The notes below the pieces were generated by a model. The model had not been told where the DNA came from and did not search any database. It saw only the letters and a list, made by a program, of their open reading frames with translations. From Chara braunii (Eukaryota > Streptophyta > Charophyceae > Charales > Characeae), in contig BFEA01000268.1 in assembly GCA_003427395.1 (NCBI GenBank), positions 1,487,416 through 1,522,084 on the forward strand: a stretch of DNA of 34,669 nucleotides, written 5' to 3'. This document shows positions 1 to 11,783 of the stretch, in pieces. Both the position numbers and the translations under genes were made by a program. Each line of letters opens with the position of its first letter. Position 1 is the stretch's first letter.

Positions 1-5
1 GGGGG

Positions 6-6
6 G

Positions 7-34
<28 letters not shown>
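6..34. repeat. (GA)n microsatellite at window edge
   Basis: An uninterrupted GA dinucleotide run preceded by seven G. It probably continues or is clipped at the window boundary. Confidence 0.95.
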
Positions 35-38
<4 letters not shown>

Positions 39-383
39 TATTTTTTGTGAGACCTTCGCCCCACGAGTCCTTCAGCAGTATGAGCTTTACGAAGATATTC
101 ATTCTGCCCTATGGAGTGCAATGTGTAAATGAATTTGGCAATGGACCCTCGAAATAAAGCTTGCAAAGGGACACAAAACTGAGAGTACGTGCTTCGTAAG
201 CTTTATGTATGTCTCGAGTCCACAAGAATGCTGCTACTACGAGACTTAAGGCAGGTGTACCAGTAATTGGAAGGTCCTTCAAAAGTAGTGTCGAGTGATG
301 CAGTTGACGCCCACTTCTGTTTTCCGTATCTTTTCCACAGTTCTTTCTGATTGTTGTCATTTTCTAAATCGTGTCTTTTACAG

Positions 384-486
384 GTTTGCTGTGAATCCTA
401 TTATGAGCTACCCAGAGCCACTGCTAAGTCTTGAGAGGCTACTGAATCCCACGGGTGATTGGGCTCTGCAAAGAGAAGTAATGCAT
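384..486 (+). CDS. Possible internal exon, product unknown
   Basis: A 103-nt segment is bounded by a pyrimidine-rich acceptor (TGTCTTTTACAG at 372-383) and a consensus donor (GTAAGT at 487-492). The frame is open through it and leaves a phase-0 end. The peptide (about 34 residues, containing PEPLLSLERLLNPTGDW) looks like an ordinary amphipathic segment and matches no family I recognise. The longer open frame (295-627) runs past the donor, so the exon call depends only on the splice signals. It could be a chance open stretch; transcript data would decide. Confidence 0.3.
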
Positions 487-958
487 GTAAGTGGTGAATT
501 CTTTCTAGGGAACTGTAGAACATGCATATTAGAAGAGTTATCGTATGGAACTAATCATGATGGCAATCCTTGTAGGGGAGTCCAGTGGTTGATGACCCTT
601 CCAATCAATATTTTCCCCCCATTATAAATAGCTTCCTCTAGCATTATTTAATGCTACACTCCAGGCAACTTGCTCAAGGCATACTACCAATGAGACTTTA
701 GAATATTGAGTGGCTCAGCCCTGTACATGGCTTCAGGCAACTTAAGAATGTCTATGTGCCCGTGTGAACGCGCCGATCGCGCATTCACATTCAAACGCAC
801 GCGTTCAATTATATTCGAACACTCCACGTGGCAGAGGACGGGGGGCAATTTAACTTGCGCCCCCTGTTGTCCTATGCGGATCGGACGGCATCAGGGGGCA
901 CAAGGCGTTTAAAAAAAAGAAAAAAGAAAAAAAAGAAAAGATCATGTGTGCATGAATG
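487..958. other. No gene seen
   Basis: The stretch carries only short accidental frames. An A-rich run lies at 908-939. I see no repeat or element signature here. Confidence 0.5.
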
Positions 959-988
959 AATGTGTGTGTGTGTGTCTGTGTGTGTGCG
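959..988. repeat. (TG)n microsatellite, imperfect
   Basis: TG dinucleotides with a single C interruption, ending in GCGCTC. Confidence 0.85.
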
Positions 989-1041
989 CTCGGAAATACA
1001 CATGCACACTCGGTCTGGACGAGTATATGCCAAATTTATAG

Positions 1042-1745
1042 CAACCATGAGATCAGCATGCAATAATGAGTCTCTGATTGCTGACAGTCTCTCTCAGCTG
1101 CGCAGATGGCGCACAACAGTTCTTTCAAGATTCTCACGGAATATTACTGCGTCACCGCACCAAGCACCTACTCAAACTGCCTCGTGTGCTGCCAACCCAT
1201 TTCTTGGGCAGCTACAGCACCAATTCGCTATTGTATCTGTCGATAAAACATCACACAACATGGCAATCTGCCGCAAGCGCTGGTACACAACATACTGACA
1301 CCCTGCCCTATCTCTACTTTGCACTCAAAGCACACAAATCTCCACCTGCCCTTCGTCCGATTCTTGGAGTTACACAGCGAAACAACCTTTCCCGATCTGC
1401 ACCTTGCACAACACCTCACCAACCTTCAGTTACGGACCTGCACAAAAAAAAACCTCATAAGCCTTTTGCAAGTACAACAATGGCCTCCTGCTTACTTAGC
1501 TACGCCCTTCAAGGTGTGATCAAGTCCCTGTGCAGTAAGGATAATGAGCTTTATCATGAAAGTGGTGTACGACGTTGCTGGATTGTTCAAAGTGCTGAGG
1601 AAGTCATTCTGGATCTGAAACAGAATGCACAATCCGTTTGAGGCTGTACACCACATACAGCGGAGTTTACAACTATGTACACGAACCTGCCACACGACAT
1701 CCCTACACTACTAAAATCGCTAACGTGGCAAATCTGAAATCCGGG
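1042..1745 (+). pseudogene. Penelope-like reverse transcriptase relic
   Basis: Reverse-transcriptase motifs appear in order but in three different frames. The first is a fingers segment, VSVDKTSHNMAICRKRWY, near 1225-1290. The second is LYFALKAHKSPPALRPILGVT near 1312-1374, equivalent to the K-x-HK...LRPI block of Penelope-type RTs. The third is FTTMYTNLPHD near 1666-1698, the motif A region, where the expected catalytic Asp before FTTMYTN is Glu. At least two frameshifts break the reading, so it is dead. No palm motif C (xDD) or GIY-YIG endonuclease follows, because similarity stops near 1745. Assignment to Penelope-like elements rather than another non-LTR type rests on the motif style. A second fragment of the same family lies at 18447-18590. 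Confidence 0.55.
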
Positions 1746-2299
1746 CCGTCATTGGTCCTACCGGCCTACGGTCCAGATCGACCTCACCATGTAACAAATC
1801 TACCATCTGGGCCATCGGGTCCTACGAGACCGACAGCCTGTATAGATGCGGTTTTAAGATCTTAAGATCGAGCATCAATCCATGCCGTTGGCCCGGTACC
1901 TTGGGCCCGACGGCCCGGATTATTTGCCTGTTGGAGAGGGCCGGTACCTACATGTGGTTTCTTGGCACGGTACCTACCGGTCGAAGTCGAGTGTGGTAGT
2001 GTACTGTTTTTGGGTGGGGGCGTGCCTTTTTGGTGACGGCATGTGCAAATTGTATGGCGTGGGAAAGACCCACCCCTATGCTACTCTACTCTGTACTAAA
2101 GGCTTCTACTTTCCTATTCTATGCTACTGCGCTCCACTTCGATTTTACTACTCTACACGGCACTACCACACTCGACTTCGACTTGGCATGTGGATACACA
2201 AACATACACGACGTCCGGGCAGACTGTCGGGGTTCAAACTCCTGACGAGTTGGTGGAAGTCTGACGAAACAGCCTCGCTTGGTCATGCCCACGCATGCA

Positions 2300-2304
<5 letters not shown>
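1746..2304. other. No gene seen; tRNA-like B box near 2229
   Basis: GC-rich sequence with several short GGCCCGGTACC-type words and no supported gene. GGGGTTCAAACTCC at 2229-2242 resembles a Pol III B box (GGTTCRANNCC), and could be a SINE remnant. I could not define element ends. Confidence 0.35.

Positions 2305-2378
<74 letters not shown>
2305..2378. repeat. (AG)37 microsatellite
   Basis: An uninterrupted AG dinucleotide run of 74 bp. Open frames across it (RERERE or SLSLSL) are artefacts of the repeat. Confidence 0.97.
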
Positions 2379-2380
<2 letters not shown>

Positions 2381-2511
2381 AACACACCCAGACTGAACAC
2401 ACATTACGCTTTTTCGCATCCTGAAGGTTGGACGCTAACTGACGGTGAGTTAACTCCACTTCGTTATTGATGTTTGTTGCTTTCGTTTCTTTGTTCACTT
2501 GAAACTACGAG

Positions 2512-3493
<982 letters not shown>

Positions 3494-3981
3494 TCATAGA
3501 GTGGGAAGGTATGGCTGATGGAAAATCCCCCGTCTGAGATGTCGGAACTCCGAGGGTTCTGTCAATGCCTCGTAATCAATCACCGTAGGGGAAATGTACC
3601 TCTTGGCTAGTTCTACCAAGTCTCCCCAACAAGAACCGTCTATGAGGAGGAAGGGAACTGGAGGCTTGGGATAGTCTGTGTAGAGCTTTGGTCCAAAGCT
3701 GTGAATCAGCCTTACTCTTTCTCTTTCTCGTCTAGGTACCTGGCTGCAGCAACCCAAACTGAATCGAAGTACTCATGAGTCTCCTTGCCTTTCTTCATGT
3801 AGAGTCTCAGGTCGAGGATGGTGCCTGCTGCAAAACTGGTGAGAACAACAAAAATGGATAGGTTTCCTTATCTGAAGCCAACGGCACTGACGTACCGATA
3901 CTGGACTGCATCTTTGAGGGCTACGATGTTGAGACTGGCCAAGACTGATTCACTAACAGGAGAAGACTGGAATGCACTCAT
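3494..3981 (-). CDS. Small spliced gene candidate, product unknown (about 128 aa)
   Basis: Reading the minus strand from ATG at 3981, the frame is open to a donor CG|GTACGT at 3895. Removing 3836-3895 (60 nt, ending CTCACCAG) continues in frame into AAGTILDLRLYMKKGKETHEY. A second donor, CAG|GTACCT at 3739, and an acceptor, TTCACAG at 3699, define a 41-nt intron. It again restores frame into FGPKLYTDYPKPPVPFLLI and a TGA stop at 3494. Exons of 86, 96 and 205 nt sum to 387 nt, a whole number of codons. I do not recognise the family; I see no signal peptide or membrane span. The second gap could instead be a frameshift in a pseudogene, since 41 nt is very short for an intron. ATG is the first Met of the open frame, and further 5' exons are possible. 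Confidence 0.45.
3699..3739 (-). other. Candidate intron 2 of the small gene (or frameshift)
   Basis: A 41-nt segment starts GTACCT and ends TTCACAG, with a CTGATT branch-like motif. It contains a stop in the exon-2 frame and its removal restores phase. The length is near the lower limit for any spliceosomal intron. Confidence 0.35.
3836..3895 (-). other. Candidate intron 1 of the small gene
   Basis: It begins GTACGT, ends CTCACCAG after a T-rich tract, and contains an in-frame stop. Its removal joins two open frames in phase. Confidence 0.45.
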
Positions 3982-6900
3982 GGGCTGATGCTGGTCGTTA
4001 AAACTGATCTCTCCACCCTTTTATGAGAGTAACACCTAGCTGATATTTGATGAGGCAGAGAGGGATGACTGATTGCTGATTGATTCTGACTGGAAGTTTC
4101 GAGTAACTCAGATGAATAAATGTTGATTGAATACTGGTTGAGTGCTGCTCAAATGCTGGTTGATTAACGAATTACCGGGTTCTGATCACTTGGCATCAAA
4201 ACGCTGAAAAAACTGCAGATTGAAGGGGGGGCACTTGCTGACTTAGACGCTGGTGGGGATCTCAAGAAAAAGTCTGGACACCTCTGTGTTTACCCAAGCC
4301 TTGCCCTTGCTTGTCCGATGGTCTCTAGCGAGGAGCCTGTGCTGTGCAACTTGCCATTCTGGTCACGAAAATAGAACACGTACTCAAATGTATTTCTCTT
4401 CTTTTATTTTCTGGGTTGCTTTATCGCTCAAGACTGTTTTTTGAAGCTCCATACTCCGGATAGCCTCGGCTTCCCAGCCTTCATGCTTCTCTTTAGTAAC
4501 CTCGCATTTAATCACTAAGATCTCCTCTTTCATGGCCTCTCTCAGTCCCATTACTTAGGGTCTGACAAGGCGCCAAGAACATGGAATGGCATGCCAGCAA
4601 ACTCTACAGAATTTCAAGGTTAATCGCAGCAAAAAAAAAAAAAAGAGGGGGGCCTTTTTGCTGAGTTAACAGCGCTGTTCACCGGCTGAGTAACGACGGC
4701 CGCTAAACAGTGCAGGAGGCTAGACCACAGCTTTTGGATCACGAATGCCAATCTGCTACGTGGAAGTACTCTTAGATCCTGCCAAGAGAACGAGCGGCCT
4801 CAACCGCATTGCCTTTTTCAGGAGCATAGGTGCCACAGCTCAAATTCAAGAGTACCGATTGAACGATATCGACTTGTTATGCAGCCTGGATATCAGACAA
4901 AGAGCAATTGCCAGTAAGGGGCGACTGACAATGCCTCACTGAGTTGTATGCTGCCATGTCAACACTGGTCACTGGCCGCAGATGCAACGGCATTAATGCG
5001 AGCTGCTGAGGAAAGTTTTGAAAATTGTGTTATCCTTCATCACCATCATCTCAATATTCTCATGCCCCGTCTTCTCCCATCAACACTCTCGGCTAGCAGG
5101 CAGGATGGAGAGAGGAAGTGACCAGCGGCCTGGCGGGTTTACGCAGCAAAAGGGAATAACTGCATTCAGGCTCTTAATTCTTGAGTACTCTGTTCGATTT
5201 GGCTGTTGAAAGCTCTATGAAGTACAGCCTCTTACTCAACTGTCCGCATTGAGTAATAGAAATATCTCTCTTCAGTGTTGAGTTTGCCGAGAGTTACTTT
5301 AACCAGTTATTGGTAGGGGCTGATCTGGGGTGTCGCAGCATATTTGCCAGAGTGGCTACTGGTTACAAAACATCATCCAGTTTGCGTGCCGCGGAAGCGG
5401 ACTCGATACTTCGCAGGGTATACCCCCCCTTTTTAGGAGTTATTGAGGCAACTAGCAGAAAGTCTGCCGGATCATACTACCACAATCCAGCCAGTCCAAT
5501 ATGGATCATCTGAGAGGCTTTTCCCAGGCGTAGAAACACTAGAGGCTTAGTGGTGATTGTCCCCACGGATTGGTGGTTGCTATCTGAGTAGCAGTTACAG
5601 GTCTCTTCCCGATATCCGCTATAATCAGTGGGGCTTGATTCCGGATAGTAGGCCCTGCTAGAGTATTACACAGATCGAGGTTCCGAAAGCCTGAGTGCAG
5701 AGCCTGACTGTAGATTGAGCGATGAAGTTCGGGGCGCCTCGTGCACTGCACAAGAGTCCTGCAGACGGTGGCCCGAGGTGTACTCTCTCATTCGTGCAGA
5801 GTCCTACATGCCTAGCCGTCCCTCACACATTACATTGCCTTCGGAGATCGGTGTCCGAACCCCTTCTGTAATGATAATCCCAAACACCTAGTCAGGTTCA
5901 CCAGCAGTTTTGGCTTGGAGCAAAGGCCATGCTCGAGGCTTGCCTACACCAAATGTCCCCTTTCTCCCTTCCTTTTTACTCTCCTCTTCAATCCCGATAG
6001 TCTTGATTTGGGCCCATTGGATGGTAAGGAGGGTTTAACTAGGCCTGACTCTGAGCACGTTGAGGCATACGGTTGGACCACCTAGCAATCTAGCTGCGGA
6101 AAGGAAATTACCCAGCTCAGCGGTAGTTGATACACCTTTCTCTCCCTTATCCAGTACAGAGCTCATAGGACTTCTGACTTAGATTGTAATCAGAGCATCA
6201 CGAGTGGCGCAGTTCTGGAGTATACTCGTTGAGTGCAGGTACTGCCTATAATGATATCGTGGGACCGTTTCGATATGGCACACGGACGCACTACAGGCAA
6301 GCATGCAGCAAGGTCCAAAAAAAAAAAACAAAAAAAAAAAACAAGGAAAGAGAAGAGGAAAAGGAGACAGGCACGCTCAGACTCTGCTTTAATTAAGTCT
6401 GGGTTCAACGTGAAGAGAAGATCACTAGGAGTAGCGGAACAATTAATTAACACTCCCTTCGTGCTGCCCGTGTTTAAACTCAGGTTCCATCTGAACGAGC
6501 GAACAGTCAATCCCCGTTAAGTAAAAACTTAGCAAGAAAATAGGAGACTTTTCTTAATACAGCTTTCTTTTTCCCCGTTTACTCAGAAAGACTGAAGTCA
6601 TAAATCGTGACCAGAAGGGTTACCACTATACTCTCCTTGGCGCCTGATCCCACTTCTTCATTTGTGAACCTCTTATGCCTAACAAGGAAGACTAATTACT
6701 AGGTCAAGGGTTAGCTTACCCTGCTCACCAAGCAAAATACTAGACCATGTTTGCTCAGCCAAATTAAGGCCTTTTTCATTAATCCCCCACCATTAACGAG
6801 AGCCAGCATCCGAAAACTCGTAACCTGACTTGTAATACCATCCTACTCCACGCTCAGAGAAATTATCAGACATACCATGTCTTATGCGCAGCTTGTGAGA

Positions 6901-7740
6901 GTTTGACTATACACGTGCACATTCCGCGTCTCAGGGGCTACTGCGTGGTCTCTCCCCATCAGCGCGCTTGTCAAACTCATCCTCTGCTCAGCAACTAGGA
7001 AATGGAAATGTAGCACAAACTGAGCATGACTGTTCCCAGGTCACATGCATATCCCAGACAGATATCTTTAACCCTCACTGGTGATAGCGAACGAGGGCGT
7101 AACATGTCACAACGTCATCCTCGTGAGAGAGCCACACTTCACGGGAAAACCGAATCCTGCACATTCGTGTACTTCATACTCAGCCCATCAGAGACTCCTT
7201 TAATTGCCTTCAGATTATCGAACCATGAGCGGTTTACCTGCCTGCAAGAAGATGCTAGAGGGAGCACAGTGAGGAACAAAACTAGTCATTGAGAAGCACT
7301 CCTGTTGGCGGGTGACCTCAATTGCCTGTACGTCCTTCGCACTGGTAACCCCTATGACGGCTCCTCCCCTCTTGGGGTGACACACATCCTTGCACTCCCC
7401 TCTCCCTTCTGCTATACCCTCACTTTGCGACTCCGAAACTGGTCTATGGACCCTGAGTCAACCGTGAAAGGGAAGGGAGGTCGTTGAAGTCAACCGAGAG
7501 CTTCCCCCTCACAGATCATCTCCGCTTTCTCGCATCCCCTTCCATAACACATCTCTCTCTCACTCTCTCTAATCGTGACAGTCTCCACATCCTTGCCCTC
7601 TGTTTCGTGAACTCTCCTCCTCAGCATTCAATCCAGTCAGAGAAAAACAGGTGACGTCACCAAATCGTTCTCGTGTAGTTCGCTTTATATCCACACTCCT
7701 TTCTTGCGTAAGTCACGCACGAAGCCCAGCCCCAACTAGT
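3982..7740. other. 3.8 kb without a supported gene
   Basis: All open frames here are under 110 codons and lack motif or composition support. Landmarks are an A tract at 4631-4644 and an A-rich run at 6318-6345. I found no terminal repeats, direct repeats or RNA genes by eye. Confidence 0.45.
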
Positions 7741-8262
7741 ACTTCCTGGCTGAACTTAACATGGCAACAGAAACTGACACAAACTGCCTATGGAAGCTGA
7801 GGACCCGCAACAATGCGCAACGAACCACGGCCAGCCGACAAGCAACAACGGCCTCACAAACATCACCAGTTGCAGCGTATTGGATGGAAGAGGCGGTCAC
7901 CAAGAGGGCAGGTGCTGGCTACGATGGACTCAGCGAAGAGCTTTCGAGCAGGAGGTGAACATGCGCATCCATAGCGCAACAGCGTGAGCAGCACCTTCGC
8001 CAACACAAGCACGCACCTCTTCGCTGACCCCCTCGCACCTACATTCAACGTGGCCGGCAAAGACCCGACTGCTGATCCAGAGAAGCTGCATTGATCGCAA
8101 CAAGGCCGTGCACATGTGTGTGTGTATCCTGACCACGATGAGAGCATGCCATGAAGTGACCACCAGCGCACGGCGTATTGTCTCAAGGCGTCAAAGTGAC
8201 CATTCCTCAGAGCATGTTTGACTTCCATTCGTGCCTCTGTCACTGTAACCATCTTCGTGCGT

Positions 8263-8739
8263 TCAATCCCTCCGCTGAGCCGAACTGGCTTCTGGCCCGT
8301 CCTCTACCGACTCGGCCGGCGGATGCTCCCTCCTCCACTGCTCCAGTACGTGCCAGGACTGCGTCAGTGCGTCGCTGGCTTCGGACTCGGCCTCTGAGTC
8401 CCGGTCCAACTCCTGCTGCTCCTGTTCAGTTGTGCTCGTGGAAGTCTCTTCTTCGTGGTAAGTGACCGCAACCTTCAAGGCTACAGTCACTCCATCCCTT
8501 CTGCACCTCCGCTCGGCTCGGTTGCGAGCCTCGGTGACTACCCCCTGTATTTTCTCATCTTCCCTCATCTCATGTTCTTTCCCTCCGTAGACATTTATCT
8601 TTAGCCTTGCCTGTCTGTCACTTTTACTATAGCTCAGGCAGGCGTCCACTGTAGCCCCCTCTTCGCACATAGGCTCCCAGCTCCAGTAGAAACTCAAGTG
8701 CCCTGGCCTATAGCCAAAAAGGCCATTGCTACGCGCCAT
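8263..8739 (-). CDS. Unrecognised 158-aa ORF with acidic, Ser/Glu-rich tail
   Basis: ATG at 8739 (MARSNGLFGYRPGH...) runs to a TGA at 8263. The N-terminal half (residues 1-60) is mixed, with aromatic and Cys residues. Residues 60-95 are highly charged (EARNRAERRCRRDG). Residues 95-135 are Glu/Ser/Thr/Gln-rich (STSTTEQEQQELDRDSEAES), which suggests a flexible nuclear-type tail. No catalytic motif, signal peptide or membrane segment is visible. A TATAAAAG on the same strand at 8932-8925 is about 190 bp upstream, which fits a core promoter and a leader of roughly 150-160 nt. It may be a host gene or a fragment; the overlapping opposite-strand frames look random by comparison. Confidence 0.38.
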   Translation of the reverse strand: MARSNGLFGYRPGHLSFYWSWEPMCEEGATVDACLSYSKSDRQARLKINVYGGKEHEMREDEKIQGVVTEARNRAERRCRRDGVTVALKVAVTYHEEETSTSTTEQEQQELDRDSEAESEASDALTQSWHVLEQWRREHPPAESVEDGPEASSAQRRD

Positions 8740-8924
8740 AGCCGCTCCTCTATTGAAAGTCCGTGCTCAGTGTTAGGCTACCGGCTTCAGAATAGAATAC
8801 ACAGCTCATGCGCACGCAGACAAAATCACACGCTCACTTCGCCGCCCGGTCCTCCTTCGGCTCACCCGTACTCAGCGCAACGGGACTACCTGTACCCGAG
8901 TAGCCAATAACACAACTCCCATCT

Positions 8925-8932
8925 CTTTTATA
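8925..8932 (-). promoter_or_regulatory. TATA box candidate for the 158-aa ORF
   Basis: TATAAAAG on the minus strand, about 190 bp upstream of the ATG at 8739. It is a perfect plant-type TATA element, but one motif alone is weak evidence. Confidence 0.35.
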
Positions 8933-9322
8933 GGACCTCTACCTACCGCGATCCCCGTGTTCCGAATGAGGGATTTAATTCGGCCAACATTTAAATTCTG
9001 AACATTAATAATTAGATCTTAGAGAAATGAGTAAAAGGAATCATGCCAATAAGATTACAAAATAAAAAAGTAAAAGTGACAAAGATGAAAGGGAAAAATC
9101 GTTGTTTAAACCACCAGTACTTGGCCCATACATCGGCCGTGGGGCCTTCCCGTATGCGCGCCGCAGTCTAAGGTGGTCGGCCAAGGGAACGTCCAGTCGT
9201 TGCTGAATGTCCGGGCCCCGGTTTACTCGGCATGACACCAAAAAATAAAAGAACAAAGAAAGAAGAAAAAAAAATCAAATACACAAAAGTAAAAAAAAAG
9301 AAAATGAATGGGAAAAAACGAA

Positions 9323-9342
9323 GGCGCGCGCGCGCGCGCGCA
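9323..9342. repeat. (CG)n alternating tract
   Basis: GGCGCGCGCGCGCGCGCGCA, a pure CG alternation next to a GA run. Such tracts can adopt Z-DNA. Confidence 0.9.
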
Positions 9343-9395
9343 AGAGAGAGAGAGAGAGAGGCAGCGGCCTGCACGTAGGGCCGCGGCGAACTCGC

Positions 9396-9426
<31 letters not shown>

Positions 9427-9510
9427 TTGCTAAAAAGAAGACGGGTAATGAATCTTCCCGCTTTCACGGGAAAATCCATTGAAGTTTCCGAATACACAAT
9501 GGAAACGCGC

Positions 9511-9548
<38 letters not shown>

Positions 9549-9695
9549 CAGCGGCCTGCTGGGAGAGCCGTGGCGAACTCGCCGCCCCTCTCTCTCTCTC
9601 TCTCTCTCTCTTTGCTAAAAAGGAGAAGGGGAATGAATCTTCCTGCTTTCGCGGGAAAATCCATTCCCGTTTCCGAATACACAATGGAAACGCAC

Positions 9696-9736
<41 letters not shown>

Positions 9737-9786
9737 GCCTGCTAGGAGGGCCGCGGCGAACTCGCCGCCCCTCTCTCTCTCTCTCG

Positions 9787-9832
<46 letters not shown>

Positions 9833-9888
9833 TAAAAAGGAGAAGGGGAATGAATCTTCCCGCTTTCGCGGGAAAATCCATTCCCGTT
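9343..9888. repeat. Three tandem copies of a (GA)n-GC core-(CT)n unit
   Basis: Each unit has a GA run, a GC-rich core (GCGGCCTGC...GCGGCGAACTCGCCGCCCC), a CT run, then TTTGCTAAAAAG..., a CCCGCTTTCGCGGG hairpin and TTTCCGAATACACAATGGAAACGC. Copies start at about 9343, 9513 and 9699, so units are about 170-190 bp. The third stops after CCATTCCCGTT at 9888, where unrelated sequence begins. GA and CT arms pair within each unit, giving long potential hairpins. Frames across it are repeat artefacts. Confidence 0.9.
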
Positions 9889-9890
9889 CA

Positions 9891-10198
9891 CCACTTAGCG
9901 CCTGTGCGCACCCCAGCCTGCGTGGCCGCAATGCCTGCACAAACCATAATGCCCTCCCACTGGGGCACACACTTTCCTAAGTGTGCCTGTTGCTGGTGGC
10001 CTGGCCAGCCGTGTGGGGGGCCCAGTAGTTTGCTTCTGGCCCCAAGTGTCTGCTCCCAGGCCCAGTTTCTGATACTGTCGTGGGCCTCGTGCAGTTAAGC
10101 ACGTTCAGGCGGCCACCCAGCCTCCAAGTGTTCACAGCATTCTCATTGGCTCCCAGCTCATGTGTGACGACAATGCTGCTCCATGATGTGTCGGCCTC
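9891..10198 (-). repeat. Flanking repeat, left copy (possible 3' LTR of the gypsy element)
   Basis: It is closely similar, in the same orientation, to 17581-17950 (for example AGCACGTTCAGGC and GCATTCTCATTGGCTCCCAG), with internal deletions of about 37 and 27 bp. The pair brackets the minus-strand gypsy coding region, as LTRs should. On the minus strand it starts TGAGGCC and contains a CCAAT box (GAGCCAATGAGAA). However, no polypurine tract adjoins its inner end, and TATCAGAA inside it resembles a tRNA-iMet primer site. It could therefore be an LTR/leader of a related element rather than a true LTR. Confidence 0.45.
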
Positions 10199-10523
10199 AA
10201 ATAGTGTGTGCTGAGGGCGCAACCACCTGAGCCCCGGGCGTAAGTGTACAGCGAAGCCCTTGCTTCTGACAAGAAGAGCCTGAAGGCTTACGTTGCTCTG
10301 TAACCATCTGGCGTGGTGCAACTGTTTGAATCCCCACTTGTGGAAAAATGTTGAAAACAGGCCTTTCGTGGATATTCAGGCCCGCCTTCACTTAGGGTGG
10401 GCACAGGCTTGCTAGGGGCCGCAACCCAGAACAATTGTATGTGTGGTAAGGCTCATTCCTCACATATCATCTCCCTTAGCTTCGAAAGTCTGCTGAGATG
10501 GTTCTACGCAGGTGCTTTCTCCT
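10199..10523. other. 3' untranslated stretch of the gypsy relic
   Basis: It lies between the end of the integrase frame and the left flanking repeat. No gene or clear polypurine tract was seen. Confidence 0.4.
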
Positions 10524-11024
10524 TCAGTTTTCGTTCATATTCTGCCACGATCTGAGGTGCTGTCTTGACGAGCTCCTGAACCAACGATTTTCTTTCAAAT
10601 TTCTATGATGCCTGAACTTGACCCGGTACTCCCGCATATGTTTGGGCGGTCTTCCCCTGCCAACAGGCTTGGGAACAGGGAAGTCCTTGTGTTCCAAGAT
10701 GTCGTCAACGTCCACTTGGCCATCCATAGTTGGGGGCAGCATTGACCTTCTTGTTGGGAACAAATCTGGCTCAGCAAAAGCTGCAAGTTTGGAAGCGTGA
10801 AATCCAGGGTAAGTGCGCAGATGATCTGGGATTCTGATGACGTATGAGGGACCATCTAAATCACTACCCACAATGTCTAAGACTTCCCAAGGAGCAAAGT
10901 ACTGCTGCATTAATTTTCTAGGAATGCCAAACTCCTGTCCCAGTTCACTAGCTTTTACCCAAACACGTTCCCCTACCTGAAATGAGGACCGTCGTCGCCT
11001 ATGCTTGTTCTTAGAGGCAATCAT
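10524..11024 (-). pseudogene. gypsy integrase C-terminal domain with chromodomain-like tail
   Basis: This 166-codon frame (a natural stop ends it) starts MIASKNKHRRRRSSFQVGERVWVKASEL, the GPY/F-type C-terminal domain (usual F--GD-VWV). FAPWEVLDIVG, GPSYVIRIPDHLRTYPGFHASKL follow. Residues 105-150 (VDDILEHKDFPVP ... REYRVKF ... ENRWF) sit where chromoviruses carry a chromodomain (V--IL--R----YLVKW-----TWE). The match is weak, so targeting to histone marks is conjecture. It is the least damaged segment of the element. Confidence 0.75.
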
Positions 11025-11765
11025 TGCCTCCTGAGACTTTCTGATATGCTAGACACCTGCTGCAACAGTTTCTCATACTGGACACCAAATTCAATGGTTC
11101 CAGGAGTTGCAGTCGGCTGGTTTTCAGGTAGGAGGAAGTCTAATGCAGATCTAGGCTTCCACCCCAAATGATGCTGATTGGGACTGACGCTGGTGATGCT
11201 GTGCACAACGCTTTTGTACAGGCTGGCGGTGAGAGGAAGTTTCTCATCCCAGTCATCCTGGCTGGGCTTGATGTAATGCCTTACCAGATGCTGTACCACG
11301 CGGTTCATCTGTTCCCCTTGGCCATTTGCTTCGGGATGATTCCCCGAAGTCCTTTGGAGTTGACTGCCCATCTGTCACCGACAATGGTTTTGGGCAGTCC
11401 AAAGTCACGCACCCAGTTATGCATGAATAACTTGATGACGTGCTCTGTTTTCGCTGTCTCTGGCATAGGAATGAGTCTAGCGTACTTAGTGAACCTATCA
11501 ACTATGACGAATATGTGCCTTTTGCCACTCTTGTATGAAGTCCATGGAGACACTCTGTCCCGGACCAGCAGGAATGGGCAACGACTTCAATAACCCAAGC
11601 GGAGCTAGAGTTTGTTGCTTGTCCCGCTGACAGACTTGACAAGTCTGTACGCACTTTTGTACATCGTCAAGCATATTAGGCCACCAAAAACGCTGCACTA
11701 AATTAGCACTAGTCTTCTTATAGCCGAAGTGACCGGTTGTGTTGTGACTCTCTCCTAAAGTAAAC
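11021..11765 (-). pseudogene. gypsy integrase, zinc-binding and core domains
   Basis: The HHCC zinc domain is intact: ESHNTTGHFGYKKT ... RFWWPNMLDDVQKCVQTCQVCQRDK (11755-11620). The core has MDFIQEW with the first catalytic Asp, a frameshift, then SGKRHIFVIVDRFTKYARLIPM, and VGDR with the second Asp. Only 59 nt separate that Asp from the catalytic Glu in NGQGEQMNR, against the D-35-E spacing of this family. About 16 codons and the frame have been lost. The remainder, RHYIKPSQDDWDEKLPLTASLY, SPNQHHLGWKPRSALDFL, reads well to 11021. Confidence 0.85.
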
Positions 11766-11783
11766 TATGAAAAATTTCTCTAG

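Noticed and set aside
7761-8252. Short plus- and minus-strand frames near 7.8-8.2 kb
   Set aside because: They overlap one another on opposite strands with similar weak support; neither has a motif or promoter.
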